Shown: positions 23,930 to 36,933 of the stretch, in pieces | Layout of the letters: the number at the start of each line of letters is the position of its first letter | Numbering within the stretch: the first letter of the stretch is position 1 | NCBI GenBank assembly: GCA_028023455.1 | Contig: JAQFVV010006852.1 | Coordinates: forward strand, 124,001 to 188,000 | Direction: 5' to 3' | Length of the DNA: 64,000 nucleotides | Source of the DNA: Epiperipatus broadwayi | Taxonomy: Eukaryota > Onychophora > Udeonychophora > Euonychophora > Peripatidae | The notes under the pieces: generated by a model | Told to the model about the DNA's origin: nothing | Seen by the model: only the letters and a program-made list of their open reading frames with translations | Database searches by the model: none | Position numbers and translations under genes: made by a program

Positions 23930-26770
23930 TAGTAGGTATTTTAGACTCATGTTTTACTTCAGTCTCTGTTTTTACTCATTGCTTGGAACTACTGAAGCCA
24001 TACTGTAAAACTAATCAATAAGTTGGAATATTTTTTGAAAATTTGCTTCTCATAAAACTACATCTAAAATACAAATTAATTATCAATTACTTTTGTTTTT
24101 AAATTCGATATTTTTCTTTCAAGTATATAAATATATCAAATCTTTTAAAATAACAGATATTTGGTCGATGCAAAATGTGCACAAAACTGGATTTATTTAT
24201 TTTTGTTTTATTGGTAATAATATATGAAGAGAATTCTTTTATTGATAAAATTCAGTTAATCCAAATGAGTAAAGGCTAGCATTTTTTTTTCAAGTTAATA
24301 AAGTCAAATTTCAATTACTTAATATCAGATAGAAGTTGAATTCATTAATCTTGTGAAATTCAGTGATCAAAAATATGGTATCCATATACACATTATGGTG
24401 TTTGTATTCATCACAAATACATAGATGAAATCCTAGATTTTAACAACAGAATATTTTAGAGCTTATCAACAATACAACAAATTTTGATGATTTTTTTTTA
24501 TAATACATTTTGCCATTTTCCATGGAATTTCATCAATGAACTGCCCCAACTGAATGGGAAGACAGGTAAATTTTTATCCTTCTATGCTCTTAGAAATTAA
24601 TCATTTTAGAAAAATAAAATTGATAAGTTTTTTTAAAGACAAAGATTAGCTTCTGTTCTAAGCAACAATAAAATTTATGAGACTCAAGTTGAAGCATTGC
24701 AGTTCCATTTATAATATATTTTTACTGACATCAATGTTGTTAAGACAACTGTTCAATAATATTCAATTCTTACTCTTCAGTACACAAAAATGGTTTTTTA
24801 TAGCAGATAAAAATGAAGAGTTTTAGAAAACATTTGATACAAAAAATCCTATTTTACAATTTCAATATTATTTTTCATTTTCAATCAAAAATAAAGAATT
24901 CACACATTTTTTATTTTTTATAATGAACATATATTTTTTAACATATATCTTTAATAATATATTCCAATAAATAAATAAATATATATGAAAAATGAATATT
25001 TAATTTTGTAATAAGTAAATTGTTCTTGTGAATGAAATAACAAAAACAGACACATAATAATTAATAATAATGATTTTATTCAAGTGGTTTATTTTATGAT
25101 TCATCTATTTATTTTCCAGTATTTATTTATCCATTCACTTATTTATATTTTTCTTCAAATTGATCACAATCAATTTATGATTTAAATAATGATATTATTT
25201 AAAAATATTAGGTTGCTATGGTTATCTAATTAACATTTATACTTCAACACCTCCATTATCCATAAATCAAATGAAATGAAATTAAATAAGATAAATAAAC
25301 TACTTTATTTTTTTATATACTGTTATATGCAGCTCTACTCTGGGCAGGTACAATATATAGCAAAAATAATAATAAATATAAACAAATGATCTGAGTAATA
25401 GTTTTTAAATATGGTCTTTCTAAATAGTACAATAGTTCTAGTGTTTATTCTTTTATAATCACACTCTAATGTTGATTGTTATTCTAGAGGAAGTAGAAAT
25501 ATCACAAAAAGCTATAAAATTCAAAAGCACATTTTGTTAATTCCAATATTTTCACAATATTCAAATCATCTTTTCATTCAACAGATATTTGATCTATATA
25601 ATGTTATAAGTGTGTAAACAGTAATTTATATTTAAAATGATGCAATGTAGGTATCTTTTCATTTAGCAAGTAATCAATTCATAAAACATTACAAATGAAC
25701 AGACATTAATTTCATTCATAACGATGCTATGGAAATTAAACCAATTCTTCTTTGGTATCTGAAATATTCATCAAGTTTATAAAATTATATTAGTAGATGA
25801 ATATAATCTTTGTGTACATTTAATGATATTAGCTTTTTAGACTTCATCATTGAAAAGTAGGTAATATCTGTTTTTTAAAGCAAAGAAACATTCTGATGGA
25901 TTTAAAATGCTAAGAATTAATTTTCATATTTCAATAAATTAGCCATCACTCACAAATTCAATGATCCTGTCTGGTTAATGGATGAACATTATTGCTTTCA
26001 ATGAATTATTCTATTTATTCTACAATCATGTACTTTTAAAAATAAAAAAAAGAAATCATAAGAAAGAAATTAGATTCACTTCTGTTGAAGTCAAAGTAAA
26101 GAGAGTGAGTTTTTTCTAATCAGTTCTATTTATAACTTTTCCCAATGACATCAAAGTAACTGTAGTAATACCTTTTTTAAACTCTTTTAGCCAATTCCAA
26201 CCAGTGACTCTCAAATAAAAAAAATTATTATACAAAAATAACAACAAATAAAATATAAGAATTATTTCATCTATTGATGTTTCAATAATAAAAATACCAT
26301 TTTTTCATTGTAACACAAGCTAGACAATTAAGACTACATACTTTCACACTATAATCGAAATAAATTTTTTATACATTCCTTTCAAATATAATATCATAAA
26401 AATAAAATGACAAATATATTTGAGACATTAGATATTTAGTTGTATTATTTGTAATTTATTATTGTGAATGCAGTAACAAAAATACATATAATAACAAAAG
26501 AACAATAATTTTATCAAACTATATGCTTTATTATTCACATATCCATTTTAAAATGAATAAATTGAATTTACCATCTTATAAAATGCAGTAAATAATAAAC
26601 AATTTTTATATTAATATGAGCATTGTCATAGCAACACAGTTTAATGCTTCATAGGTTAACATATTCATCATCCCAATCAAACAAGAGCAAAACAATTATG
26701 ACTGATATTTTACTATACACTGAAATTCATCTCATACGTTAGTAGATACAACATTCCCTTTATACCAAAA
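23930..26770. repeat. diverged tandem duplication, period about 1.43 kb
   Basis: Matching landmarks recur with constant spacing: acagatatttg at 24153 and 25581 (1428 bp), and gaatg..taacaaaaa at 25030 and 26466 (1436 bp), with weaker similarity between. Unit edges are approximate. No coding content. Confidence 0.5.
25350..26075 (+). repeat. dispersed repeat, copy 1
   Basis: About 700 bp that align with 37567-38272 in the same orientation: shared strings include ggaagtagaaatRtcac-like, tttgatctRtataatgtt and agcaagtaatcaattcataa. Non-coding. Confidence 0.7.
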
Positions 26771-27928
26771 AAAACATGTTTTCTATAAAATGAACAACAA
26801 TGATTTACTATTATCTTTAAATGTATACAATAAACAATCTTCATCTAAATGTACACAAATGACCATTCTTTTCTTCTTCTCCATCTTAATATATTGTTTA
26901 ATAATTTAATCTCACTAAAACAAGACAAAGCTTACTTTCTTTTTTATTTTAATCTTCTTAAAATATTCTTATCAGTTCAATATATGCCTCCAATAAATAA
27001 TGTCAAAGCATAATGATCAACAAAATATAATTGGCTTATTCAATGTTCATTAACAATAGTATCATAAAGTACAATTATTCATCTACATTTTTTTATTTTT
27101 TATAAAATTTGTCAATTACAGTTGCTAAAGTTTTTTTTTATAAATTTGAAAATAATCCTTTATATATTTATCTCTTTTAATAACTTCTTATAAAGTAATA
27201 TAACCTGAAATTTATTATAACCAATCACTATAATATATTATTCTCAAAGTTATTTACATTAAAACCAACTACCTCATCATTCTTGCCTTGTCACCACAAA
27301 ACATTAATAAAGTTTTTTTCATATAGCACATTTCCAACTTGTTTTTCAATATAGTAATCCTTTTAAGATCACCTCTACTATTCACCTTTTGAAGATAAAT
27401 TTATGTTCTATACGTTTTATTCATAAAGTAAATTACTCCTACTAAAATTATTTGAGATCAACTATTATTAAATAATGCCTAATAGCTGTAGATCTTTATC
27501 ATTTATCATATTTGCACTAGTATACAAACATTTATGTATCTCACTTCCTTAAGTGATTTCAAAATATTTCTAACTTAGGATTAACACTTTAAATAATATG
27601 TAAGGAGAGATGATCTCAAATACTTAAGTTTTTTTCTCTGTGACCACATTTCATCCTATTTATGTTTCATAATAAACCTTTACCCCCCTTAGTGATGGCA
27701 ATTGGTCCTCCAAAACTCATCATTAAGCAAGAATATTATATATAAAATATGTATTTATAAGGGGGGGGAGTCTATGGGAAAAAATTGGTCGGTTCCTAAA
27801 GCTAAAAAATTACACTAACTTGTAATTGAATATTCTCCGAAAACATATTACCTATGTATATTTTAATTATTCAGGCTTAATTATTAAGTTAAATTACTTA
27901 TTTTGATTCCCCATAGCGTTGCTGGGTT
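26771..27928. other. AT-rich non-coding stretch
   Basis: Nothing recognised, apart from a run of eight G at about 27761-27768. Confidence 0.55.
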
Positions 27929-28097
27929 AAACAACTTGTATGAAAATAAATACATATTAAAATAAAATAGAAAGAAAAGAAACTAGTATTCTGCAGCAAA
28001 CAAGTTGACTCTGTTACTTTATAAATGCATTAGCATTTTATTGGTATTAAAATAAAGAAAATAATATATACTGTATTTATTTTCATACAAGTTGTTT
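27929..28097. repeat. inverted repeat with 25-bp perfect arms
   Basis: 27929-27953 (aaacaacttgtatgaaaata then aatac) is the reverse complement of 28073-28097. The spacer is about 119 bp. Possible short MITE or the interior of one. Confidence 0.75.
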
Positions 28098-30130
28098 CAT
28101 ATTATTTGTACTGATATCATTATTAATTACATTTGAAAACAATATTATGAACGAATTAATGTTTGACCATTGTTAAGATTTACAAAAATAAAATACTACA
28201 GCACATAGTATTATAGATTCATTAATTATATATATTTTAAATTTAGATGTTCTATAATCCAAATACTGAATGCAGCACTAACATTGTGTTTTATGAATAA
28301 AATATTGTATGTATATACATATCACCGTAGTGTACTTTTGCTTTTGGATAAAATGACTTTAAAATACCTATTCTTTGATGTCATCAGCGATGCAAATTCA
28401 AGATGGCTGCCCCCCCCCCCCCAAAAAAAAAAAAAAAAATTCAAATAATTTTTTCTATTCGTTATAATGAATAATCAATTGTAAATTGAAGTAGTGAGTA
28501 CAAATTGATGATGATCACTGTTGTGAAATATCGCTCAGTGGACAATAACTAAGTGAGGTTTAGATGTACTATATTTTTATTATTAATTATTTAGTTCTGG
28601 TATCAAGTATTTTTACAACAGGCAAAAAAAATAATACTAATATATTATTATTTCATAAATGCCTTTTGTAAACAGGTTACATTTTTATTCTATCCAAATT
28701 ACAAAGATCTCACATCTTTTCCTTTGTTAAACATGTACAGTTATATTATCATCATGAATGTAGGTATTGGCAAACATTTATTATACTATAACATTTTTTT
28801 AATAAGACACATTTGTTTCTTCAAGTTTGCATTAAAATATATTAACAATATTCATGAATCCATTAACTAGATTATGGGTCTTTGAGGACCTAAAGTCATC
28901 CAAACTTATAACACTTTTAAACTCAGATTAAACATTTCCTCTCTCAATGTAATTTTCAACTATCTTCAATATTTCTGAATAATATAAGAAAGAAATTCTG
29001 CTATTGATATTATTATTTATCATGTAGCTACCATTATTATAAATTTTCTCATAAAATGAAGTCTTAATCTGTTTTTCAGAAGTTTAACTACATTATTATA
29101 TATTTTTGCTTGGAATGATTACACCTAGATCTCGTTTTACACGATAGATAGGTTCCTCAGAAAACACGTGCAAACGAAATTGTGCAAAAATAGACGTAAC
29201 TTACATTGAAAAAGGGAGGATGCGGTCTGTGATTTTTCAAAATTCACGTAAAAGCAAAGCACCAACATAAAATTACTTTAAAATTCGCGCAAAAAAAAAT
29301 AAGGAAATAAAATATGACTAATAAAAAATTTCAAATTTGAAAAAAATTGATACAAGACAAACTTTTTTTAACTATAATATTTAATTTTATTCAAAATAAT
29401 ATATTTTTATGCATAATTTACAATACAGTGATTTACATTTTTTTATACACGTTTTAATTATTATTGCTATTTGCCGAAAAACACGTTCATTTGCAAACTG
29501 GTAAAAAAAATCAGATTTTTCACAAGAGGAAATACAACTAAAGCCAACTTCACACTCATGTTGTGTCAATGGTTTTCTGGTGACAATGTAATTAGTAATT
29601 AATCTTTGAGATGATGATTTTATTAATTGTTTATGAAACTAACAACTAAAAATTAAATTCTTATTTTTGTCTTTAATTTTTTAATTTTCAATTCCATTTA
29701 AAAATCAAATTTCACATCACATTAATTTCAAGTCACTGTAAGTAATTTTTAAATTGTTAATTACAATTAAAAATCAGATTTTAATTTTTAATTGTCAAAT
29801 TTAATTGTGCCCACTGCTATTACTCATCTTTTAAAAATAAACTTGTGGACACTAAATGATTAATAATTGATTACGTTCTTTTTTAAAAAGCAAAAACAGA
29901 ATGTGATTTAAAATGCAAAATTAACATGCACAATGTTTGAACAAATTTACATTATAATCTTGTAAAATTTAATGTGTGTATACATAAAATGTGGAAATCA
30001 TGATTTTAATTTCATTATTGCATAAAATCTTACTATTATAAAGCACTGAAAATATTGAAATTACTAAGATGAAAGTCAAAATCCAATAATGTGCTATTAC
30101 TTTCAATATTACATAAGTGCACAAAATTTA
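28098..30130. other. non-coding; poly-C/poly-A run and a CG-containing patch
   Basis: A homopolymer pair (about 13 C then about 17 A) begins at 28409. At 29125-29300 a patch repeats short strings such as tcgttttacacg, aacgaaattgtgcaaa, ttcacgtaaa and ttcgcgcaaaa, suggesting a decayed short repeat. Otherwise AT-rich with no gene. Confidence 0.5.
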
Positions 30131-30960
30131 TTATTTAAAGTAATAGTGCATTATCGGAGTTCGACTTCCGGTGAAACATGAATCGTGTAACTTCAAAATC
30201 ATGTTAAATAAGTCCATGTACAAAAAGACCCAGGTGTACTTAATTTGTTTTTTATAGGATATATTTCCTAGTTTTTTCATTATTACAGTTGTGACTTTTT
30301 CAATAATTATTTTCAACCTTTCCTTTACTCTAATATGTGCTTTTATATCCTTGTGTTACACATCTATAATCTATACTATCATCAAATTTACTCTCAAAAT
30401 TTTTAACTTCTTTGGAATTAACTTTACTTTCTAACCATATTTTATTTATAATTCTCTGGTTATCTTTAGTTTTTACCTATTCCTTTTGTGGTAATGATTC
30501 AACATCTAGAAGCTTATTATTTAAACTTTTCTGTTCTTCTATACATTATATTTGTACCACATTCTCAGAACAATTTATCTCTATCTTTTCAAACATTTCA
30601 ACCATAGTTACTGTTTCTAAAGACACTTACTCTAATACTTTATAATTTTCTATTTTTGCTTTTTTTAAATTCCTTGTTTTGATTCCTCATTTCTTTTATA
30701 TTTTTTTTATTTTTTCTATTTTCAACTTCAAATCAATTATTCATTTTTATAAGTTGAGCATCAAACATATTATTTATATCTCTACTTATATCTTCTCTTA
30801 ATTTTTTATAATGAATATCAATTTTATTACTTTAAACCTCAAACATAGTATTTATATCTTCCATCATTTTTCTTAACATTATCTGAATAACACCTTCTGA
30901 CAATGTTTCAACACGGTTGGTTTTGATATTTGCTTCTTTTTTTTCATAAAAAAATATCCT
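30131..30960 (-). pseudogene. LINE ORF1-like coiled-coil protein, degraded
   Basis: Read on the minus strand from about 30960, one frame with a few stops gives a Lys/Glu/Asn-rich, heptad-like coiled coil (stretches around NRVETLSEGVIQIMLRKM and RNQNKEFKKSKNRK). It then continues to a C-terminal segment reading IKYTWVFLYMDLFNMILKL before a stop at 30131. Coiled coil followed by a basic domain is the layout of ORF1 proteins of non-LTR elements, which bind element RNA. No RT follows downstream on this strand. The assignment is by layout and style, not by a decisive motif. Confidence 0.35.
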
Positions 30961-31988
30961 CTCTTTAACCAAAAAAATTTATAACAATGCTTTAAATTAT
31001 TTTACTATTTGATATAACATATTCATCCATTCAACCTTTCAGTTATTGATAAAAGCCTGTGAGAGAATGACAACAATATGCAAATTCATTTTTAAGCATA
31101 CAAAATATTTTTTCACCTACCATTCAAATAAATTTTTAAAAATATCTGTAAACTAGTATTAATGTACATAAGATATAATTTCATATTTCTCTCCAACATA
31201 TATGGCAATATGACATTTCTGATTTTGGTCTTTTATTGAACCTAAATTAATTGGGTCATTTGTACCATATTTAATATGTGGGCCATGAAAGAATAGTTCT
31301 GATTTGACAATGTCCATGAGTTGCAGAACCATTTGTATCATAATAAATTCAAGAGTATGCTCTTTTTCTAATACTTCACAGATTTGGGAGTCATTTTTAA
31401 CTGAATATCAATAAGGACTTATGGGAAATTAAACTTTAATATAATCTAAATAAAAATGTAGTCCAGTCATTGGTTATCATTGGCAACTGAATAAAATTAT
31501 ACTTTGAATTTGAAACATTTACAAGAGAATAAAATTATGGATAATACTGTATACTAAGTCATAGCTTAATTATTGATTACCATTTATAAGAGAACAAAAA
31601 TATGAACTAAAGAAGAACAATTCTAATTTATTAGTGCCTATGAATTGTAGCATCATTTCTAATAGAATGAAAATAATAAACTAAACTAAAGTGACTGTTA
31701 ATCAATGAATAACTATCTCATACTTAAGTCAATAAAACAATGATAATAATCTTTGTTGTAACCTCATATATTCCAATAGCATTTAGAATGGATAGAAAAC
31801 AAATTAACCATTGTAGCAAGCTATCCTAAAATATAAGCATTATTTGCAATAATCCAAAAATAGAGCAATGAAACTAAATAATAGTATCTTATAAATAACA
31901 GTATATGCCTATTATATAAATCCCTTATAATAGAATGAAAATAATAACAAAGAATTACACAGATACACTTTAATATTCCTCATGAATT
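30961..31988. other. non-coding stretch
   Basis: A 60-codon minus-strand ORF (31159-31341) precedes the ORF1-like relic and could be part of the same dead element, but it carries no recognisable motif. The rest is AT-rich with nothing seen. Confidence 0.4.
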
Positions 31989-33955
31989 GTACTGGGTTCA
32001 TTTTTAGAAGATCCCACTTACTTTTCATGCTAGGTTTAGCTAGGTTTAAACCTTATTTCTAATAAATTTATAATCTTATATTATAAATGTTACATGAACA
32101 AATTGGCCCATTCAAGCAGAGTGGAGAATATTATTGATAGCAGAGCTGTCAATAATACCCACGATCAGACCAAGCTATGCAATGCATAACACGGCCCACC
32201 TTGACTGCTAGATTCAAACCCCTACCATCCAAACACTTTATTTGTTATGGAGTAAACCCTGGGTGCTAGCTAGTTTCTAAAACTAAGATGTTTGGATAGT
32301 AGGCCCATAATTCAACGCTCGAAAAATCCCTTAACTAGCTCAGTCTATTTTTAATTCAATAACAACTCATTCATTAACTAGTGGCAAAAGAACTGACTGA
32401 CAAAATTAAACAAAAGACAATTTATTTTAATTAACATTTAATATACTAATTTTAAATACTTTTATAAATCTTATTTAACTAACATAACATTGGTATAATG
32501 ATCACACACATTTTAATTCACACACTATAATATCATATAACACAGCATTAAATAATATTTGAAATTTAAAAGCATACACATTAATAGTTCATCTATGTAT
32601 GCTATAGAGTTCATATTATTTGACTCTCAAAGGCTTTAACTAATGTGATGGCTACTTTAGAAATGAGAATAAAAAATGTTATTACCTAGGATTTTAGAAC
32701 ATGGAATTCTTGTGTTTGTTGTGAAATATATTTTTATAGAGGACTTTGTTTTCTTCCTGGTTGCTGCTTCTAGTGAGAATATTTCCAGCTGGCTGGGATG
32801 TTTTCTTGATGAGTTTTATTATTATTCAGTGGATCTATTTTTTGGAGACAGCTAAATATTCCTGGTGATTCTTCAAGTTGTTATGCAGGCATTTTTCTAT
32901 TCTGGGCAGGCTGCTGTTTTACTGGATTCAGGCTCGATAAAGTCATATGTTTCCAAGGGTTTTAACTGCATTATTGACTGATTTAATCTCAACTGCTCAA
33001 TCTCAATTGTAATCTTAACTGCACAATCTAAACTCTTAATCTCAACTGATTGTCTGATGAAATACTGGACTATTTATACTTAAGGCCTGTTGTCACTTTG
33101 ATGTCTGCCAGCAATATCTGTTGTTGAAATTCCTTTCTTGTTTTTTTAAATTGCATTCCTTGAGATAAGCTTTTAATCCTGTTATTGGAGATGTTAATTA
33201 GCAGCCATCGTGAATGTATTGTTGTTTATTTTTTGTTTAACTTAATAGCTGTCGCACAACTTGTTGTTTTATAGATTTTTAACTTAGTAGCCATTGCTGA
33301 GTGTTTTTAATTATAATTTTCTATATCATTTTTTTAATATTTAATACACATACATTTATTATATTTACAATCACACATATATATTTTACTATTAAGCTCA
33401 CATTAATTCGTCATTTACACACATATATAATTGACCAATTCACTATTTAGTTTTTAAGATTACTTTTTTTTCTTTAACTTAAATAAAAGAGATTTATATT
33501 TTTAAACTTTTATCTTCAACTTTTCTTTCTTTCTTTTTCTAATCAATCATTTATAACTTTTATGAACAATATTTTCTTTAAACTAACAACAATAATAAAA
33601 AGAATTCTTTACTTATTTGAAAATCAACTTCTTTTAATTTTCCCCGTAAAACTACGAATTAATAGATTTTAGCAAAACTCTTTAAACTTTTTTTTAAAAA
33701 CATAAAAATAAACTTTTTAAACTTAAAACTTTTAGTTTGACATTTCTAAAGCAAATCCCCTCCCCCTCTTAATTAATTAATTGTAACTTTTATTTAAATA
33801 AACTCTTTGACTTTTAATTTTACGTTTTTCGAAAACAAACTGCAATAAAAAAACTCTTAAGCTTTTACATACTATTTTCTTTTAACAAATAATTTTATTT
33901 TAATAATTTTTAGACAAAATTATTTTATGTACCAACACAATATTGGTACATTACA
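31989..33955 (-). repeat. probable LTR (one edge supported)
   Basis: The right edge ends ttggtacattaca; read on the minus strand this gives TGTAATGTACC, directly after a purine-rich tract (33956-33968). The edge also forms an 8-bp hairpin (tgtaccaa with ttggtaca). As in the 3-kb LTR, a less AT-rich island (32640-33120) sits among T/A-rich sequence. The left edge is uncertain; TGTACTGGG at 31989 is only a guess. No partner LTR was found in the window. Confidence 0.3.
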
Positions 33956-33968
33956 CTGCCCTCCATTT
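33956..33968 (-). promoter_or_regulatory. candidate polypurine tract
   Basis: Minus-strand AAATGGAGGGCAG abuts a TG-starting sequence, the arrangement used to prime plus-strand DNA at a 3' LTR. Confidence 0.35.
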
Positions 33969-35274
33969 GAGAGTAAAATGCATCATTTTTGACCATTTTA
34001 TCTCTGAGAACTTTAATTCTTTACTAAATCTTAAATTATTTATTATTGTTCTAAGTTTACTTTTTAATATCTGACACTTTACATGCTAAGGGCAATCTTC
34101 AATTATAGTTTACTTCTTTCGATACTGGCAACATCAAATATTAATTTAAACAAAATAATTTACGAATGAATGAAATAATCATCTTAATCTGCCCTACAAG
34201 TTTACAATATCAATAATATCTAACATAATATATAACTCAATAATAGATTTCTAATTACAACTACATAAAAGTACTGCTAACTCAGCTTTACTGTTCCATT
34301 AATATCAATATACTCTTATTAACTATGTAAATTATAATAAGATTAAATGTAAAATAATAATATAAAATCAATTAATCTAACATATCTTTTCATTTTCACC
34401 AACTTAATATATTATAAAATCAAATCATCCTATTAAATAACCTTAGGATTTACACTATCCAATCATAATATATAAAATAAATGATAGATTTCTATTTGAT
34501 GCTTATTGCAACAAGAGGTAAATCACATCCAATTACTCTTCAGTTTACTAAAGCTAAGTTATTAAAACTTAGACAATACCTGTCAAATCACGTAAAAAAG
34601 ATTGTTAGATTTATTATAATCAAATATTAATATTTAATATTTAAACTGAATTTACAATCCAAATTAACAAACTTTAAATATAATTAAAGCAACTCACTTT
34701 AATTTGTAACAGAATCAAATATATTATTATCATGAGCTCTATAACTAAATAAGATTATGATCTTTATAGCTGTATACTGACTTAATATAACATGCATTTT
34801 AATCAATAATGATTTAAAATAAAATAGAATATCTCAAGTCATCTTCAATAATTATCATATTTGCACCTTTATCAATCATCAAATCAATTCATAGATATTT
34901 TCTATTCTTGTATATTTATTACTTGTTAGTAATAAAATTACAATAAGCTACCAATTACTTATTAAATATTTAATAATGTCAAATCAGTTAATTTATTGCT
35001 GTAAAAATCTATACCTTGTCAGATAATAAACATTAAATTCAACAAAATGATATGTAATTTTATTGTTTCCCATCCTGTGATTTTGATTTCCAAATTCTTT
35101 TTATAACTGCTTCTTAATGAATTATCTGGTATGACCAGTTAGCAAATATCATCTCACACAAATACAATTAACCAATAAATTTTCATTATAAAATGGAATG
35201 ACAACCAAGCAAGTTTATGTTTTAAATTAATTCAAAATTTATTAAAAAATTGATATAAATTAAAATCATATATA
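33969..35274. other. AT-rich non-coding stretch
   Basis: If the LTR call is right this would be element interior, but no coding motif for Gag or Pol is seen in any frame. Confidence 0.5.
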
Positions 35275-35535
35275 TAATACAAAACCATAAAACAATACAT
35301 ACAATACTTGATAAAAATCCAAATTTTACCAAAATCTTTACATAATCATGGTTTCATCTACTAAACAAATAGACCTTCTTAAGTGAAAATCAAACATATG
35401 TTGCTTCTTTAGTTTGATTTTCACTTGAGAAGGTATATTTGATTAGTAAATGAAACCATGGTCATTTAAGAATTTTGGTCAAATTTGGATTTTAATCTAG
35501 TATTGTACAGTTTTATGGGTCTTTATTTTATTTAT
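35275..35535. repeat. fold-back with about 120-bp arms
   Basis: 35275-35395 is the imperfect reverse complement of 35412-35535; the best part is aagtgaaaatcaaac with gtttgattttcactt around a 16-bp loop. It lies directly upstream of a PLE endonuclease fragment. Confidence 0.7.
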
Positions 35536-35663
35536 TATTAGTATAGTGTTAGAAAGTTTTGAATATATATACATGGCAAATAAACATTTAAAATATATGC
35601 ATATAATCTGATTTTGCTTTAAGCAATAGGTTTTCAATTGACACTAACTTCATATTTAAATAG

Positions 35664-36086
35664 GTGGTTGCATATCAGTCTTTATTAGATACAAAATATA
35701 AACACATACATAGAATAGTGAATAGAAAGAGAAAGAATGTGATGAACATATTAGATAATAAATATATTAATGAGGAGAGGAGAAATATTAATGGGGTGTA
35801 TGAAATAGAATGTAAAACATGTAAAGATAAAAAAATTAGAAATAAGTATGTGGGTGAAACAAAAAATTCTATATATACTAGGTTGGTACAGCATAAATAT
35901 GATAAAAGGTCACCAATATATATGCATATTATGGAAACAGGTCATAATATTGAGAAAGAGAGCATTAGAATGATTAGTTATACAGATAAAATAAGAGATA
36001 GAAAAATAAAGGATGCAATATTTATAAAGAAAATTAAACCAAATCTTAATAAAATTGGGGGAGGGGTAAAAACAATAATAGCATAA
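35664..36086 (+). CDS. GIY-YIG endonuclease domain of a Penelope-like element
   Basis: An intact 140-codon frame. The GIY half is residues 44-46 (GVY) followed by E-I-E-C-K-T-C with paired cysteines at 50 and 53, as in PLE endonucleases. The YIG half is residues 62-64 (YVG), then E65 and T66; the catalytic arginine is R73 in YTRLVQHK. Further PLE-like features are H88 and the TGH at 92-94, then RKIKDAIFIKK at 113-123 and NLN at 127-129. The last conserved acidic position is Asp (D117) where the window's other copy at 59 kb has Glu. In PLEs this domain nicks target DNA and is fused after an RT, which is missing here. The ATG is probably not a true start; the frame is the surviving C-terminal part of a longer polyprotein. 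Confidence 0.75.
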   Translation: MVAYQSLLDTKYKHIHRIVNRKRKNVMNILDNKYINEERRNINGVYEIECKTCKDKKIRNKYVGETKNSIYTRLVQHKYDKRSPIYMHIMETGHNIEKESIRMISYTDKIRDRKIKDAIFIKKIKPNLNKIGGGVKTIIA

Positions 36087-36651
36087 AAGGAAATAATAGT
36101 ATAAGAGAAAAAGAAAGTTTTTTTGTTTGTTTTGGGTGTGATAAAAATAGTAAAAAATATTAATAGTTATAAAAATAGTTAATAGAGGGAGCTGTAGGAT
36201 AGAATATGAAAGAGAGGTTAAAAAGGAAGTCGAATTACTAGAGTAAAAATGGAGGATAGTGACAGTTGAAAAAATAGGTAAGAAAATTTTATATGGAATA
36301 ATTAAGAAGGTAAAATGAATGGAAATAAGTATTTAGTTAGAATAAAAGATAAAGTAAGATTATATTGATAGTGATTAAAATTTTTTTTTGGAGTAGTGTT
36401 ATTAAAATTATTTTATAATATAAATATTATATGTATTAAAGTTATATGCATAGGTATGTGTTATAAAGAAAGAGGATAAAAAAGATTTTAAAAGAATATA
36501 AAATAGGATGGTAAATATGTTAATGATATTATATGAATTGAAAAGGTTAGGAAATATTTTAAAAAAATTTAAAACTTGGATAGGAATTTAATAATTTTAT
36601 ATAAAATAATGTATTTTAATGGTTGTATTTTTATGTGTGTTCAAATTTTGT

Positions 36652-36692
36652 AGATCTGATGAAGACTGCATGGTACAGTCGAAACTGTAATC
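36652..36692 (+). ncRNA. hammerhead-ribozyme-like motif in PLE 3' end
   Basis: Plus strand: CTGATGA at 36656-36662, one A, then a 5-bp stem II GACTG/CAGTC with loop CATGGTA. This is followed by GAAAC at 36681-36685, a single T, and GTA (36687-36689) as cleavage triplet. GAT (36653-36655) pairs with ATC (36690-36692) as stem I. Minimal stem III and position 3' of a GIY-YIG ORF match PLE hammerheads, which are thought to act best as dimers. All core bases are intact. Confidence 0.65.
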
Positions 36693-36933
36693 AATAATAA
36701 AAGTTTTTTTGCTGAAAAGTGAAATGTGTAAGATTTTTGAAATTCAATATTACATATATTTATGTAATACACAAAAAATGTTCTACAATGTTTATAGTTT
36801 CCAAAGTATAAGAGTTAAAAATATATCTTTATGTGCTTCATATAAAAATACATTGAATCAAAATATAAATATACATATATACAAAACTACTTAATTCTAA
36901 GAAATAATACTCCTTTATGTTGTTTATCTTATA

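Larger units (their letters stand above)
35640..36760 (+). mobile_element. Penelope-like element, 5'-truncated 3' part
   Basis: Contains an intact GIY-YIG endonuclease ORF followed by about 560 bp of AT-rich 3' sequence and a hammerhead-like motif near the end, the layout known for PLEs. No reverse-transcriptase sequence was found upstream, so the copy is truncated. Confidence 0.65.

Noticed and set aside
30150-30175. gttcgacttcc resembling a tRNA B box
   Set aside because: No cloverleaf can be drawn around it.
32140-32290. tRNA-derived SINE-like block with a GGGTTTGAATC B-box resemblance (minus strand)
   Set aside because: No acceptable A box at the right distance, no tail and no second copy in the window.
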